The notes beneath the pieces were generated by a model. It had not been told where the DNA came from, did not search any database, and was given only the letters and a program-made list of their open reading frames with translations. The position numbers and the translations under genes were made by a program. Below, piece after piece: positions 27,081-35,740 of a stretch of 64,000 bases of DNA (within the stretch, counting starts at the first letter, position 1; each line of letters starts with the position of its first letter). Where the stretch lies: the NCBI RefSeq assembly GCF_015687155.1, contig NZ_JADPQF010000005.1, forward strand, positions 1 through 64,000, written 5' to 3'. This DNA is from Aliikangiella sp. G2MR2-5. Lineage in GTDB: Bacteria > Pseudomonadota > Gammaproteobacteria > Enterobacterales > Kangiellaceae.

Positions 27081-28874
27081 ATGTCACAAAAAGAATCCAA
27101 ACTGAAAAAATTAATGAGAAAGAAAATTTTGATGGGAGCTACGGTCGCTGCCGGATTGGTTTTCTTTGTCGGTGGTATCATCTTTTGGGGTGGTTTCAAC
27201 ACCGCAATGGAAGCAACCAATACACTAGAGTTTTGTATCAGTTGCCACGAAATGGAAAACAATGTCTATCAGGAATATAAGCCGACGATTCATTATTCAA
27301 ATCGTACCGGAGTTAGAGCGGGTTGCCCCGATTGTCACGTTCCGGACCCATGGGTTCACAAAGTTGTTCGAAAAATACAGGCTTCGAATGAACTCTATCA
27401 TAAAATGGTTGGAACCGTTGATACGCCAGAAAAGTTTGAAGAACATCGACTAACTATGGCAAAACGAGTATGGAAAACAATGAAGGAGACTGACTCAAGA
27501 GAGTGTCGTAACTGCCATAATTTTGAGTCTATGGCTCCTCAGTTTCAAAAACCAAGAGCCCGCAAGCAACACCTTAATGCTTTTGAAAATGGGCAAACCT
27601 GTATTGATTGCCATAAAGGAATCGCACATAACAATGTTCGACACATGTTGTCTGACGAGGAGCTAGAAGAACTCGAAGCGCCAAATCCTGAATTTGTTCG
27701 TGAAGTTCCTCAGATGTATCTGGATGGACTTGAATTGGTCGCCAAACAGGAAGCGGAAGAAAAGGAAAAGGCTGCCGCTGAGAAAGATGCTGCTGAAGCG
27801 GCAGAAAAAGCCAGAATCGAAGCTGCAGTCAAAGAGGCTTTGGCGCAATATCAAGGTGATGGAGGAGCTGCCAAGCCCGTGGCGGAACAAGCTACTTCTA
27901 ACGAAGCTTCCAGTAGTATTGATGTGGACTGGTCAAAGGCTGCAAGTAGAGACATTACGATTTTCTACCCTGGACAGGCTTCTATTGAGTGGGTACTTAA
28001 TGGTCGAGATCATGGCGGTGCAAGACCCTTCGAGAAAGGTGGCGATCGGTGTGTTACCTGTCATGACAATGAGACCGCTGATATGGGAGTTAAGATTGTT
28101 ACCGGAGAAAAAGCTGAAGATACGCCTATTTCTGGTAAGCGAGGCAGCATTCCAGTGAAAGTAGAGTCAACTCATGATGGCGAGTACCTGTATTTGAAAT
28201 TTAGTTGGGAAGATACTGAGCATGTGCCAGTACCGTTTGTTGATGGTGGCAAAATGGACCCTGAAAACAAAGTCAAACTGGCAATTATGCTGGCTACTGA
28301 CGAGGTTGAGTTTGCTGATAGAGCAGGTTGCTGGGGCACCTGTCACCACGATGCGCGTAACATGCCTCATGCTCCGGATCAGGCAACTCTTGAAGGTAGC
28401 GAGTTTAAGGAGCGTATCGATCTTGAGTCCGGTGTTACCAAGTATCTAAAGGAAAGTCGTAGCAATATCGAAGTGAAAGGTCGAAGAGGAAAAATGCGCG
28501 GTGGCTGGGATAAACTTGTGGACCAGGCGGCAATAGATGAAGCCAACAGTGCCAACCAATATATGGACCTTATTCGCTATCAAGCCGGAACCAATGTTGT
28601 TGAAGATGGCCACATATTGGAACAACGCGTGATGAGCGGTGGAACAGGTGCAGAATTTGTTGCACAACTAAAAGGCGGCAAGTGGGTTGTAGAAATGAAA
28701 CGAAAGCTGACTGCGAATAAGTCGGGAGACGTCAATATTGAATCGGGTCAACTTTATAACTTTGGATTTGCTATTCATGATGATTACAGCAGTTCTCGTT
28801 TCCATCATGTTTCTCTGGGCTATAAATTGGGACTGGACAACGCTGAAGCCGAAGTAAATGTAAAGAAGCAGTAA
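27081..28874 (+). CDS. NapC/NirT-type tetraheme cytochrome fused to an ethylbenzene-dehydrogenase-like heme domain
   Basis: A 597-residue membrane-anchored cytochrome. Residues 1-16 are basic, followed by one membrane helix (about 17-38). The NapC/NirT domain has four CxxCH hemes at Cys52, 82, 142 and 174. An Ala/Glu/Lys-rich helical linker (about 222-275) leads to a C-terminal domain resembling the heme-binding subunit of ethylbenzene/DMSO dehydrogenases. That domain carries a fifth CxxCH at 324-328 and a CxxxCH at 417-422. NirT proteins pass electrons from membrane quinol to periplasmic reductases, so this is a likely donor to NirS. Plain NirT is about 200 residues; the extra domain is unusual. 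AAGGAG precedes the ATG. Confidence 0.88.
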   Translation: MSQKESKLKKLMRKKILMGATVAAGLVFFVGGIIFWGGFNTAMEATNTLEFCISCHEMENNVYQEYKPTIHYSNRTGVRAGCPDCHVPDPWVHKVVRKIQASNELYHKMVGTVDTPEKFEEHRLTMAKRVWKTMKETDSRECRNCHNFESMAPQFQKPRARKQHLNAFENGQTCIDCHKGIAHNNVRHMLSDEELEELEAPNPEFVREVPQMYLDGLELVAKQEAEEKEKAAAEKDAAEAAEKARIEAAVKEALAQYQGDGGAAKPVAEQATSNEASSSIDVDWSKAASRDITIFYPGQASIEWVLNGRDHGGARPFEKGGDRCVTCHDNETADMGVKIVTGEKAEDTPISGKRGSIPVKVESTHDGEYLYLKFSWEDTEHVPVPFVDGGKMDPENKVKLAIMLATDEVEFADRAGCWGTCHHDARNMPHAPDQATLEGSEFKERIDLESGVTKYLKESRSNIEVKGRRGKMRGGWDKLVDQAAIDEANSANQYMDLIRYQAGTNVVEDGHILEQRVMSGGTGAEFVAQLKGGKWVVEMKRKLTANKSGDVNIESGQLYNFGFAIHDDYSSSRFHHVSLGYKLGLDNAEAEVNVKKQ

Positions 28875-28988
28875 CAGACAGTTTAAAAGTATATTGAAAA
28901 GAAAATTAAACAGGGGGGAAGTATATTCCTCCCGGTAACGCTCTCTGTTGCAAGAGAAAGGGCCCGTGGAAGTTGGGCCCGTTGGCCT

Positions 28989-29015
28989 AACTAAGTCGTA
29001 AGGCTTAGTTTTTTT
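28989..29015 (+). terminator. First of two tandem terminators
   Basis: AACTAAG-TCGTAAGG-CTTAGTT followed by a run of T. A third stem, GGGCCC ... GGGCCC (28960-28980), lies just before it. Confidence 0.6.
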
Positions 29016-29017
29016 GA

Positions 29018-29045
29018 GGGAAGTCGTCTTGACTTCCCTTTTTTT
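29018..29045 (+). terminator. Second tandem terminator
   Basis: GGGAAGTC-GTCTT-GACTTCCC followed by seven T residues; a strong intrinsic terminator closing the nirS/cytochrome region before the cupredoxin gene. Confidence 0.8.
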
Positions 29046-29082
29046 ATGACTTCATAATGGAGCTGATTTTAGGAGACTAGCG

Positions 29083-29448
29083 ATGAAGTTTACGACTTTA
29101 TTAATCATTTTAGGGACTTTTTTCTTGGCAAGCTGTATCCAGGCCTATGAGAGTGAGTCTCCCAGCACACAGCAAATTACCACTGTGAATGATGTCGTTG
29201 AAGTGTCAATTCTAAAATATCAATTTATTCCGCAAGTCATCGTTATCAAGCCGGGACAGACTGTTCGCTGGACAAATCAGGAAAAGCGACAATACCATAG
29301 CGTCTGGTTTGAAAAGTCTGGCGAGCCTGAACCAGACTATTTCTTTCCTGATGAGACCTATGAAAAGGTTTTTAAAGAATCTGGAGAGTTTGACTATCGT
29401 TGTGGACCGCATCCGGAAATGATCGGCAAAGTGATAGTCAAACAATAG
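29083..29448 (+). CDS. Plastocyanin-like cupredoxin lipoprotein
   Basis: A 121-residue type 1 copper protein. The lipoprotein signal has lipobox LASC with Cys18 as the lipidated residue, so it is probably tethered to a membrane facing the periplasm. The copper ligands are readable as His72 (QYHSVWF), Cys107, His110 and Met113 (CGPHPEM), in plastocyanin/azurin order. Such proteins carry single electrons. Its place directly after nirS and the multiheme cytochrome makes it a candidate electron carrier for nitrite reduction, which is inference. The gene has its own AGGAGA ribosome site. Confidence 0.85.
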   Translation: MKFTTLLIILGTFFLASCIQAYESESPSTQQITTVNDVVEVSILKYQFIPQVIVIKPGQTVRWTNQEKRQYHSVWFEKSGEPEPDYFFPDETYEKVFKESGEFDYRCGPHPEMIGKVIVKQ

Positions 29449-29511
29449 AAAACAATAAATAGAAGAGCGAGCAGAATATAATAGCGAATAGATCAAGGTG
29501 AATAGATATAG

Positions 29512-30006
29512 ATGAATAGTACGGAACCTGAAAAAGAGTCGAGTCCTTATGCTTCCCCACAATCTATTGAGCACGATTATATTAATGATGTTGCGGAAAT
29601 CGTCCCCGCCGGTAAATGGCTAAGACTCGCAAACTTCATACTGGACTATTTTGGTTTTTTTCTACTAGCCGTTGTTATCGGTATTCTAGCTGGTCTTTTG
29701 GGGGGGGATGAGTTGCTAAGTAAAATAGATCAGATGGGACCACTTGAAGAACGATTTTTCGGGTTAGCTTTAATGTTGATCTATTATCTGTTCTTTGAAG
29801 GTTTTTTTGGATTCACTCCGGGAAAGTTAGTGACAGGTACCAGAGTCGTCGATCTAAATGGAAGGAAACCGAAAGTTGCTACAATTTTGGGGAGGACATT
29901 ATGTCGATTTATTCCTTTCGAACCCCTTTCGTTTTTTGGGAGTACCAGACGAGGGTGGCATGATTCTATTTCCAATACTTATGTAATCAAAGTTCACCGC
30001 AAGTAA
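29512..30006 (+). CDS. RDD-family membrane protein
   Basis: A 164-residue protein with an acidic N-terminal tail (1-30) and three hydrophobic segments (about 40-62, 82-102 and a weaker one near 105-125). The segment WLRLANFILDYFGFF resembles the RDD family signature, and FFEGFFGFTPGKLVTGTRVVD is the typical second RDD block. RDD proteins are of largely unknown function; some have been linked to ion transport. It follows the cupredoxin by 63 bases and may be co-transcribed. Nothing connects it to nitrite metabolism beyond position. Confidence 0.8.
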   Translation: MNSTEPEKESSPYASPQSIEHDYINDVAEIVPAGKWLRLANFILDYFGFFLLAVVIGILAGLLGGDELLSKIDQMGPLEERFFGLALMLIYYLFFEGFFGFTPGKLVTGTRVVDLNGRKPKVATILGRTLCRFIPFEPLSFFGSTRRGWHDSISNTYVIKVHRK

Positions 30007-30115
30007 AAGTAGATTTACATCGTAGCCAGTTTCTTTATCAATATAGCGATTCTATTAGCTTTCTTTCATTCAGACCGGTAGAGTTGACGTCATTAAATAC
30101 ACAAGTTAATTAGCC

Positions 30116-31048
30116 ATGACGAAAAGCGTTTATAGTTTTGCCTATGGTTCCAACATGTCACCCAAACGACTAAGCGCGAGGGTGACAGTTATTGAATCCT
30201 TAGGAGTTTATCATCTATCGGGTTATCAGCTGAGGTTTCACAAAGCGGGAGACGATGGTTCAGCCAAGTGTGATGCTTACTATACCGGAGACACGCAGGA
30301 CGTTATCTGGGGAAGTCTGTATAAACTCAGTGCTGACGATAAAGCAACTCTGGATAAAATCGAAGGTGTCGGTAACGGATACGAGGAAAAATTGGTTGAG
30401 GTTAGCAATTCTGCAGGAGAAACGGTTAATGCCTGTATTTATGTCGCGACCAGAATCGATGAGAATATGGTTCCTTATGACTGGTATAAGACCCATGTTG
30501 TGAGCGGTGCTGAGCACTTTCAGTTGCCCAGGCACTATATTGAAACTATTCACGCGATAGAAGCTCAACCAGACCCTCACAGAGGACGTTATTTACAGGA
30601 AACAGCAATCTATTCCAGACATCCTGTTTTGCCACAAGAAGATGACAACTATGGGACTTTGGACGCTTCTTTTAAAGCGGCTGGCGGAGAAGAGGGGGTA
30701 AAAAAACTGGTCAATGATTTTTACGACAATATGGAAGCGCTAGCAGAGGCTCGTAATATTTTGAACATGCACCCGAAGGATTTGTCTGCATCAAGAGACA
30801 AGCTATTTCGCTTTCTCTGTGGCTGGCTTGGAGGCCCTAGACTATACAGGGAAAAATACGGTCCTATCAGCATTCCAATGGCACATAAACAGTTTAAAGT
30901 TACCGAGTCTGATCGAGATGCCTGGATGCTGTGTATGGAGAAGGCTATTGCCGACCAGCCCTATACGCCGAAATTCAAGCGCTATCTTTACGAGCAATTG
31001 ATGGTTCCGGCTAATCGTGTGCATCAGGTTAATGTGGCGGCTAAATAG
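30116..31048 (+). CDS. Gamma-glutamylcyclotransferase fused to a group II truncated hemoglobin
   Basis: A 310-residue two-domain protein with no signal peptide. Residues 1-160 are a gamma-glutamylcyclotransferase-like fold with the YGSNM substrate loop (10-14) and likely catalytic Glu83 in DKIEGVGNGYE; such enzymes release 5-oxoproline from gamma-glutamyl peptides. Residues about 180-290 are a group II (TrHbO-type) globin: FYDNM with Tyr204, MHPKDLSASRDKLF, FLCGWLGGP, proximal His258 in PMAHKQF and Trp270. Both sets of key residues look intact. I do not recall this fusion as characterised. The position after nirS suggests handling of NO or O2 linked to glutathione turnover, as inference. Confidence 0.85.
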   Translation: MTKSVYSFAYGSNMSPKRLSARVTVIESLGVYHLSGYQLRFHKAGDDGSAKCDAYYTGDTQDVIWGSLYKLSADDKATLDKIEGVGNGYEEKLVEVSNSAGETVNACIYVATRIDENMVPYDWYKTHVVSGAEHFQLPRHYIETIHAIEAQPDPHRGRYLQETAIYSRHPVLPQEDDNYGTLDASFKAAGGEEGVKKLVNDFYDNMEALAEARNILNMHPKDLSASRDKLFRFLCGWLGGPRLYREKYGPISIPMAHKQFKVTESDRDAWMLCMEKAIADQPYTPKFKRYLYEQLMVPANRVHQVNVAAK

Positions 31049-31187
31049 GTAGCTAGTTAGTTAGCCGATTTAAGACAAGCTTGTTTAATTCGTTACTTTC
31101 ACGCTAGGATTGCCTACCAGATGTCTTAATCCGTTAGAAAAGTCTCCTTTTGTCGTGGCTTTTCGAAACCAGAATAAAAATTTAACA

Positions 31188-32201
31188 ATGATACCTTCAC
31201 ACAGCGAATCGAATAATCGATATCATGCTCGAATTAATCGAGTCGTCGATTATATAAAAAATAATATTGAACATGAGCTTTCTCTCGACACTCTGGCGGA
31301 AGTCAGCCAGTTTTCCAAATTTTATTTTCACCGTATATTTAAGTCGATTATCGGCGAAAATCTGAATGGATTCATTAACCGAAGCAGAGTTGAAAAAGCG
31401 GCTTTTAAACTTTTGAATTCGCCGCAAGAGCCGGTGAGTAATATCGCTTATGACGTTGGCTTTTCAAGTCCTTCGACTTTTTCCCGGGCATTTAAGTCTC
31501 ACTTTACACTCTCACCGAGTGAATGGCGTGAGAAAAACTTTCAAAATAGCAAGATTTGCAAAGTGCATAGCAATCATGGTCAAACGGTTTGCAAATCCGG
31601 ACAACTGAGTTGCTCTATTGAGTTGTATATTGATTCTCGCAACAACAAACCAATATGGAGAATCAATATGAAAAAAAATTTGCAACACGACGCTGAAAAA
31701 AATTTGTCATTTGAAGTGAAAGTAGAACCCATAGAAGACATTTCGATCGCCTACATTCGGCATCAAGGCGCATATAAGGCCAACGATAAAGTACTGTTTC
31801 AACAACTTTTTGGGCGATTAATGAGCTGGGCCATACCGCGAAACCTGTTCGAGCCGCCTAAGAGCAGAGCTTTTACTGTTTATTCCAGCGGCCATCCAGA
31901 TATTACCGAGCCCGATAAACTTACTGTCGACGTTTGCATTAGTGTTGATCCGGCGACCAAGGTCAGTGGCGAAGTCGGGATGCGAAATCTTCCGGGGGGT
32001 AACTATGCCGTGGTTGAACTTGATGAGGCTACGCAGGAAGAATGTGCTCAAGCTTGGGATAGTGTTTTCAACCACTGGTTACCCGAAAGTGGGTATCAGC
32101 CTGGAGAAGGGGCCTATTTTTGTGAGCACTTAAACAACCCTGAGCAGCACCCTGAAGGGTTATATAAAGTTGCCATGTATTTGCCGGTCAAGCCTTTATA
32201 A
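31188..32201 (+). CDS. AraC-family regulator with GyrI-like effector domain
   Basis: A transcription factor of 337 residues from the ATG at 31188. The N-terminal part (about 15-115) has the two AraC helix-turn-helix motifs (LDTLAEVSQFSKFYFHRIFKSI and SNIAYDVGFSSPSTFSRAFKSHF). The C-terminal part (about 180-335) is a GyrI-like small-molecule-binding domain (EVKVEPIEDISIAYIRHQGAY ... GGNYAVVELD). This arrangement is shared with the Rob/SoxS-type multidrug sensors. The frame is open back to a TTG at 31110, but that part lacks conserved sequence. The ligand and targets are unknown. Confidence 0.88.
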   Translation: MIPSHSESNNRYHARINRVVDYIKNNIEHELSLDTLAEVSQFSKFYFHRIFKSIIGENLNGFINRSRVEKAAFKLLNSPQEPVSNIAYDVGFSSPSTFSRAFKSHFTLSPSEWREKNFQNSKICKVHSNHGQTVCKSGQLSCSIELYIDSRNNKPIWRINMKKNLQHDAEKNLSFEVKVEPIEDISIAYIRHQGAYKANDKVLFQQLFGRLMSWAIPRNLFEPPKSRAFTVYSSGHPDITEPDKLTVDVCISVDPATKVSGEVGMRNLPGGNYAVVELDEATQEECAQAWDSVFNHWLPESGYQPGEGAYFCEHLNNPEQHPEGLYKVAMYLPVKPL

Positions 32202-32412
32202 AGTTCTGTCAGATAATCCGGGCCAGGTCAGATAATCGGGTCCGGATTTCTCGGAACTCGATTGAAAAATTTCAATTTTACTTAAAATTTGCCCATAACA
32301 TTTTACTACTTCTCAAGCTAATTGCTCTTCCGAGATTTCCAGGCTCGTGACACAGAAAAACTGATAATTTGTCCCTGAGCCTGCTAACTCCCTAATATTC
32401 CTTAAAAAATGC

Positions 32413-32432
32413 TGAATATTCATGCATATTCA
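32413..32432. promoter_or_regulatory. Palindromic operator-like site before the XRE regulator
   Basis: TGAATAT-TCATGC-ATATTCA has perfect 7-base arms. It lies within a run of ten-base-spaced ATATTCAT/AGTATTCT repeats (about 32414-32450), one helical turn apart. It is 64 bases before the start of a membrane-anchored HTH regulator, which suggests autoregulation. Confidence 0.5.
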
Positions 32433-32495
32433 TCTAGTATTCTCAGTATGACTTGGTAAGAATAACGCTCATCAACCCTCACACTGGAGAGCAAA

Positions 32496-33200
32496 ATGAA
32501 ATTTGGTGACTATCTACGCAATTGCCGGGACAAACTGGAGTGGACCCAGCCTGAAGCGGCCTCAAAAATTGAAATTGAGCAGTCTTACCTGTCAAAGTTG
32601 GAGACTGGTAAATCCTATCCATCGGAAGAAATCTTCGATAAACTGGTTGAGGTTTATCAGATAAAAATTGAAGAACTTTATGAAAAAATATCCTCTGAAG
32701 AGCTGGTCAGGCTGAAAGAACTTAAACAGGTTCGTAGCGCTATCATCAAGAAAGACCATGCAAAGGTAACCACAACCAGAGGCTGGTTGGTTGCCGGGTT
32801 TATCATGATGATGCTGGGCGGGACCTTTCTTGGTATTGCTATTATTCCCAATCACGCGTCGATGGAATACCTGTATCGTTCTCAAGGCGTACTTCATCCG
32901 GATGAACCGCTTGACCAGTTTTCTTTGATTGAACTTCAATTGGATGACGTGCCGGAAAACAAGAATCAAATCACCAAACAAAAAGAGCTGTTGACCCGCC
33001 TCGATCAAATGGATGAAGTTACCGGCCAGGATAAAGGGAGTGCCTTTGTAAAGACTACCCTTAAGGGACGGCGGTTATTTGAGAAAATGAGTCATCGGGA
33101 AATCTCAAGCAGACATACCAACCGCTGGCTTTTAGCGCCTGCCTTAATGCTTATTTTTGGCGCTTTCAGTTGCTTCTATATTAGTCGTCGCTGGAACTAA
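32496..33200 (+). CDS. Membrane-anchored XRE-family regulator
   Basis: A 234-residue protein with an N-terminal Cro/cI-type helix-turn-helix (about residues 1-65; AASKIEIEQSYLSKLETGKSY is the core), a linker, a membrane helix at about 97-117, a loop of about 90 polar residues (predicted periplasmic), and a second helix near 210-229. It is therefore a transcription factor tied to the inner membrane by two helices, which could couple an envelope signal to DNA binding. A palindrome lies just upstream. The ribosome site is GGAGAG. It precedes a secreted serine hydrolase gene by 95 bases, a plausible target. Confidence 0.82.
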   Translation: MKFGDYLRNCRDKLEWTQPEAASKIEIEQSYLSKLETGKSYPSEEIFDKLVEVYQIKIEELYEKISSEELVRLKELKQVRSAIIKKDHAKVTTTRGWLVAGFIMMMLGGTFLGIAIIPNHASMEYLYRSQGVLHPDEPLDQFSLIELQLDDVPENKNQITKQKELLTRLDQMDEVTGQDKGSAFVKTTLKGRRLFEKMSHREISSRHTNRWLLAPALMLIFGAFSCFYISRRWN

Positions 33201-33295
33201 GCCGGGCTCCGGTTACCAATCTATCGAAAAATACTCGGTTGTACTCAATCGTATCAACCGATGAACATTTAATTTCCCATTAAAGGAATTTCATT

Positions 33296-34789
33296 ATGAA
33301 CAAACTGCTTAATCTGGCGGTTGGGGCTTTCTGTTGTCTGCTGTTTTCTAAAATTGCTGCACAAGACCTTGACTCTGGAATCTTAAAAATTGACAACTTT
33401 CTAACTCAGGGAGTCAAAAAAGGATTTTCCGGTTCGGCAATCGTCTTTGATAAGGGACAAACACTTTTAGCCAAAGGTTATGGGTACGCCGATAAAAAAT
33501 CAAAGCTGCTCAACGGGCTTGATACCGTTTTTGATATTGGCTCGAATACAAAACAATTTACCAGCGCCGCTATCTTAAAATTAGTAGAGCTCGGAAAACT
33601 AAAAACCAGCCAGCCCGTCAGTGACTTTTTTGATGGAGTACCGCAAGATAAACGTTCGATCACTATCCATCATTTGCTCTCCCACTCTGCTGGGTTCGTA
33701 GAGTCCATCGATCAAGATTTTAATCACATTGCTGAAGCTGAGTTTTTTGATCGTCTCTTTACCACTAAACTCTTGTTTAAACCGGGAGAAAAATACAGTT
33801 ACTCCAATGTAGGCTACAGTGTGCTTGCCAAAATTATCGAAAAAACTAGCGGTCGAAGCTACGAAGAGTTTTTACAACAGCACTTCTTTAAACCGTTGAA
33901 AATTAAGCAAACGGGCTATCTGCTACCGGATTGGAATAAAGCTAATCTCGCCCATGGTTACCCGAGAAATATAATTGACACCGGCGCAATGGTTGAACGC
34001 TACCTCGAAGACAATAAAGTGAGCTGGAATATTCTTGGGAATGGCGGCATCAACTCTACTCCGCACGATATGCTGATTTGGATGAGAGCACTTGCCAATA
34101 ATAAAGTACTTAGCCGCAAGTCCACGGAGCTCCTGTTAGGATTGCATCAAAAAATCAAAGACTATGAAGACGGAAGAAAACTTTTCTATGCATACGGCTG
34201 GGGGGTCACTTTAAAAAGTGATGGTCTTCGTCGAGTCAGCCATAATGGGTCGAATGGTCGATTCTGGCACTCGATTATCTGGTACCCCGAGCTAGAACGG
34301 ATAGTGCTCTTTTCAACCAATGCTGATAGCCCACAACTTGAGCGAGTAGCATCGGAAATTGACAAGATGTTGAATGATGGCAACTATCACCCAAAGCCCA
34401 TTATTAAAAATTCCTATCTGTTTGCGTTCGAATTTATCGAGGAAAATTCTCCGTCAAATTCAAAGATGCTTTTCAAGCAAATAGAAAATAAATATCCTGA
34501 CACGCTTAAACAAAGTGCATTTCTCAATCGTGTTGGGTTGATGTTGATGGAACGAGGAAAATTTGAATGGTCAATTGAATTGCTGCGAGAAAATACAGCA
34601 CGGTTTTCTGACGATGGTAATTTGTATGATAGTTTAGGTGAAGCCTATTTTAATGCTGGAAAAATTGAAGATGCTGCAGCAAGCTTTAAAACGGCACTAA
34701 AACTTGGTAAGAACCGCGAATGTCACTGGTGTGAAAACTCTCAATTAAAGCTTGAACAGATTGATGGACTGGATAGTAATAAAGAATAA
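33296..34789 (+). CDS. Secreted serine hydrolase (class C beta-lactamase/PBP4-like) with TPR tail
   Basis: A 497-residue protein with a signal peptide (about 1-22) and a beta-lactamase-fold hydrolase domain (about 30-360). The nucleophile motif SxxK is Ser83-Lys86, the second motif YSN is Tyr169-Asn171, and HNGSNGR near 318 is in the place of the KTG motif. A tail of about 110 residues contains tetratricopeptide-like repeats (NLYDSLGEAYFNAGKIEDAAASF). Family members act as peptidases or esterases; true beta-lactamase activity cannot be inferred. It follows the membrane-anchored XRE regulator, which may control it. AAAGGAA precedes the ATG. Confidence 0.85.
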   Translation: MNKLLNLAVGAFCCLLFSKIAAQDLDSGILKIDNFLTQGVKKGFSGSAIVFDKGQTLLAKGYGYADKKSKLLNGLDTVFDIGSNTKQFTSAAILKLVELGKLKTSQPVSDFFDGVPQDKRSITIHHLLSHSAGFVESIDQDFNHIAEAEFFDRLFTTKLLFKPGEKYSYSNVGYSVLAKIIEKTSGRSYEEFLQQHFFKPLKIKQTGYLLPDWNKANLAHGYPRNIIDTGAMVERYLEDNKVSWNILGNGGINSTPHDMLIWMRALANNKVLSRKSTELLLGLHQKIKDYEDGRKLFYAYGWGVTLKSDGLRRVSHNGSNGRFWHSIIWYPELERIVLFSTNADSPQLERVASEIDKMLNDGNYHPKPIIKNSYLFAFEFIEENSPSNSKMLFKQIENKYPDTLKQSAFLNRVGLMLMERGKFEWSIELLRENTARFSDDGNLYDSLGEAYFNAGKIEDAAASFKTALKLGKNRECHWCENSQLKLEQIDGLDSNKE

Positions 34790-35740
34790 CAAGCGAGTGG
34801 CCATTTTAAAAGCGGGGCGTATCCAAAGATATGCCTCCAATATTATAAATAATAGAAAGTCTAATGGTTGTTTTAGTTAATGGTGTGGCAGCTCATTATC
34901 TAAAGGAGACCTTTTAACTTTTCATAAAAGTTTCTAAAACCTATTTCGCACCGCGGCGCTTGCGTGCGAGTAACTTTTTGTCAAGAGCAACAAAAAGTCA
35001 CCAAAAAATGCCCGACACTCAGGCCGCTAGGCCAGCGCCATTGACACCGGATAAGGTCTTGGCAAAAACTAATCGCCCACCTGCAATTTGTACTCACGCC
35101 CCACCCTCTAGTAGGACCTCTCTAGGAACCATGAATAATACATTTTGAGTCGGGACTATAGTCGTTGGCAAGAACTACTTTTGGGATTCGGAAAACCAGT
35201 ACCGATCAAAGCAAGTTAAAGGTATGGATAGGTTTACAGCTTGAGTTTAACTCAATTAGTAACCTCGGCACTAAAGTAACAATGCCTAGCTTTTGGCTGC
35301 AATTACACCGTGAGAGCGATAGCAATGATCAGTTTTATCCTGGTTGAAGTTTTAGATGTCATCAACGCGCTCATGTAAGAGTGCCAGCGCAGCGAAAAAG
35401 GGCGTTTTTGGGTACTTTTTTCGCTCTTGAAAAAAGTATCTCGCACGCAAGCGCAGCGGTGCGAAATCGCTTTAAAAAAGTTTTGCCAAGCTTTTAAGAA
35501 AAGCGAAAGTCCCCTTTAGTAAGAAAGCTACCGTCAGCGTCGACCCGGTTAACCAAAGGCTCCTGATTTCTTCGAAATAGACTGGGAAATTATCCTGGCT
35601 CTACGCGTGTTTAAGCTAGTATTCTTTAACCCAGCCTGAATTTTCTGCGTAAGCGAATTCAGTGAGGGCTCCGAAGAATAAAATTAAAAAACCTTGAAAA
35701 GGCTTTTCATCGTGCCTCTTACGGTATTTTATCGGCATAC
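34790..35740. other. 951 bp intergenic region
   Basis: Apart from the inverted-repeat element, no gene is supported. Short open frames here (for example at 34960-35148) lie in the repeat arm and are likely by-products of it. Confidence 0.5.
34900..35519. repeat. 620 bp inverted-repeat (foldback/MITE-like) element
   Basis: Imperfect inverted arms of about 115 bases bound this stretch. The left arm starts CTAAAGGAGAC and includes TTTCGCACCGCGGCGCTTGC. The right arm, read on the minus strand, starts CTAAAGGGGAC and includes TTTCGCACCGCTGCGCTTGC. Each arm also contains its own small hairpin (ACTTTTTGT/ACAAAAAGT on the left, ACTTTTTTC/GAAAAAAGT on the right). The roughly 390 bp centre has no convincing gene. 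It resembles a non-autonomous mobile or intergenic repeat element; no transposase is present. Confidence 0.65.

Noticed and set aside
33296-34789. Antibiotic-resistance beta-lactamase
   Set aside because: The SxxK and YSN motifs are shared by peptidases and esterases of this fold; the TPR tail and lack of a KTG motif make resistance an unsupported claim.
34960-35148. 62-residue open frame with Ala/Pro/Thr-rich product
   Set aside because: It lies in the arm and edge of the inverted-repeat element and has no ribosome site; such frames are common by-products of intergenic repeats.
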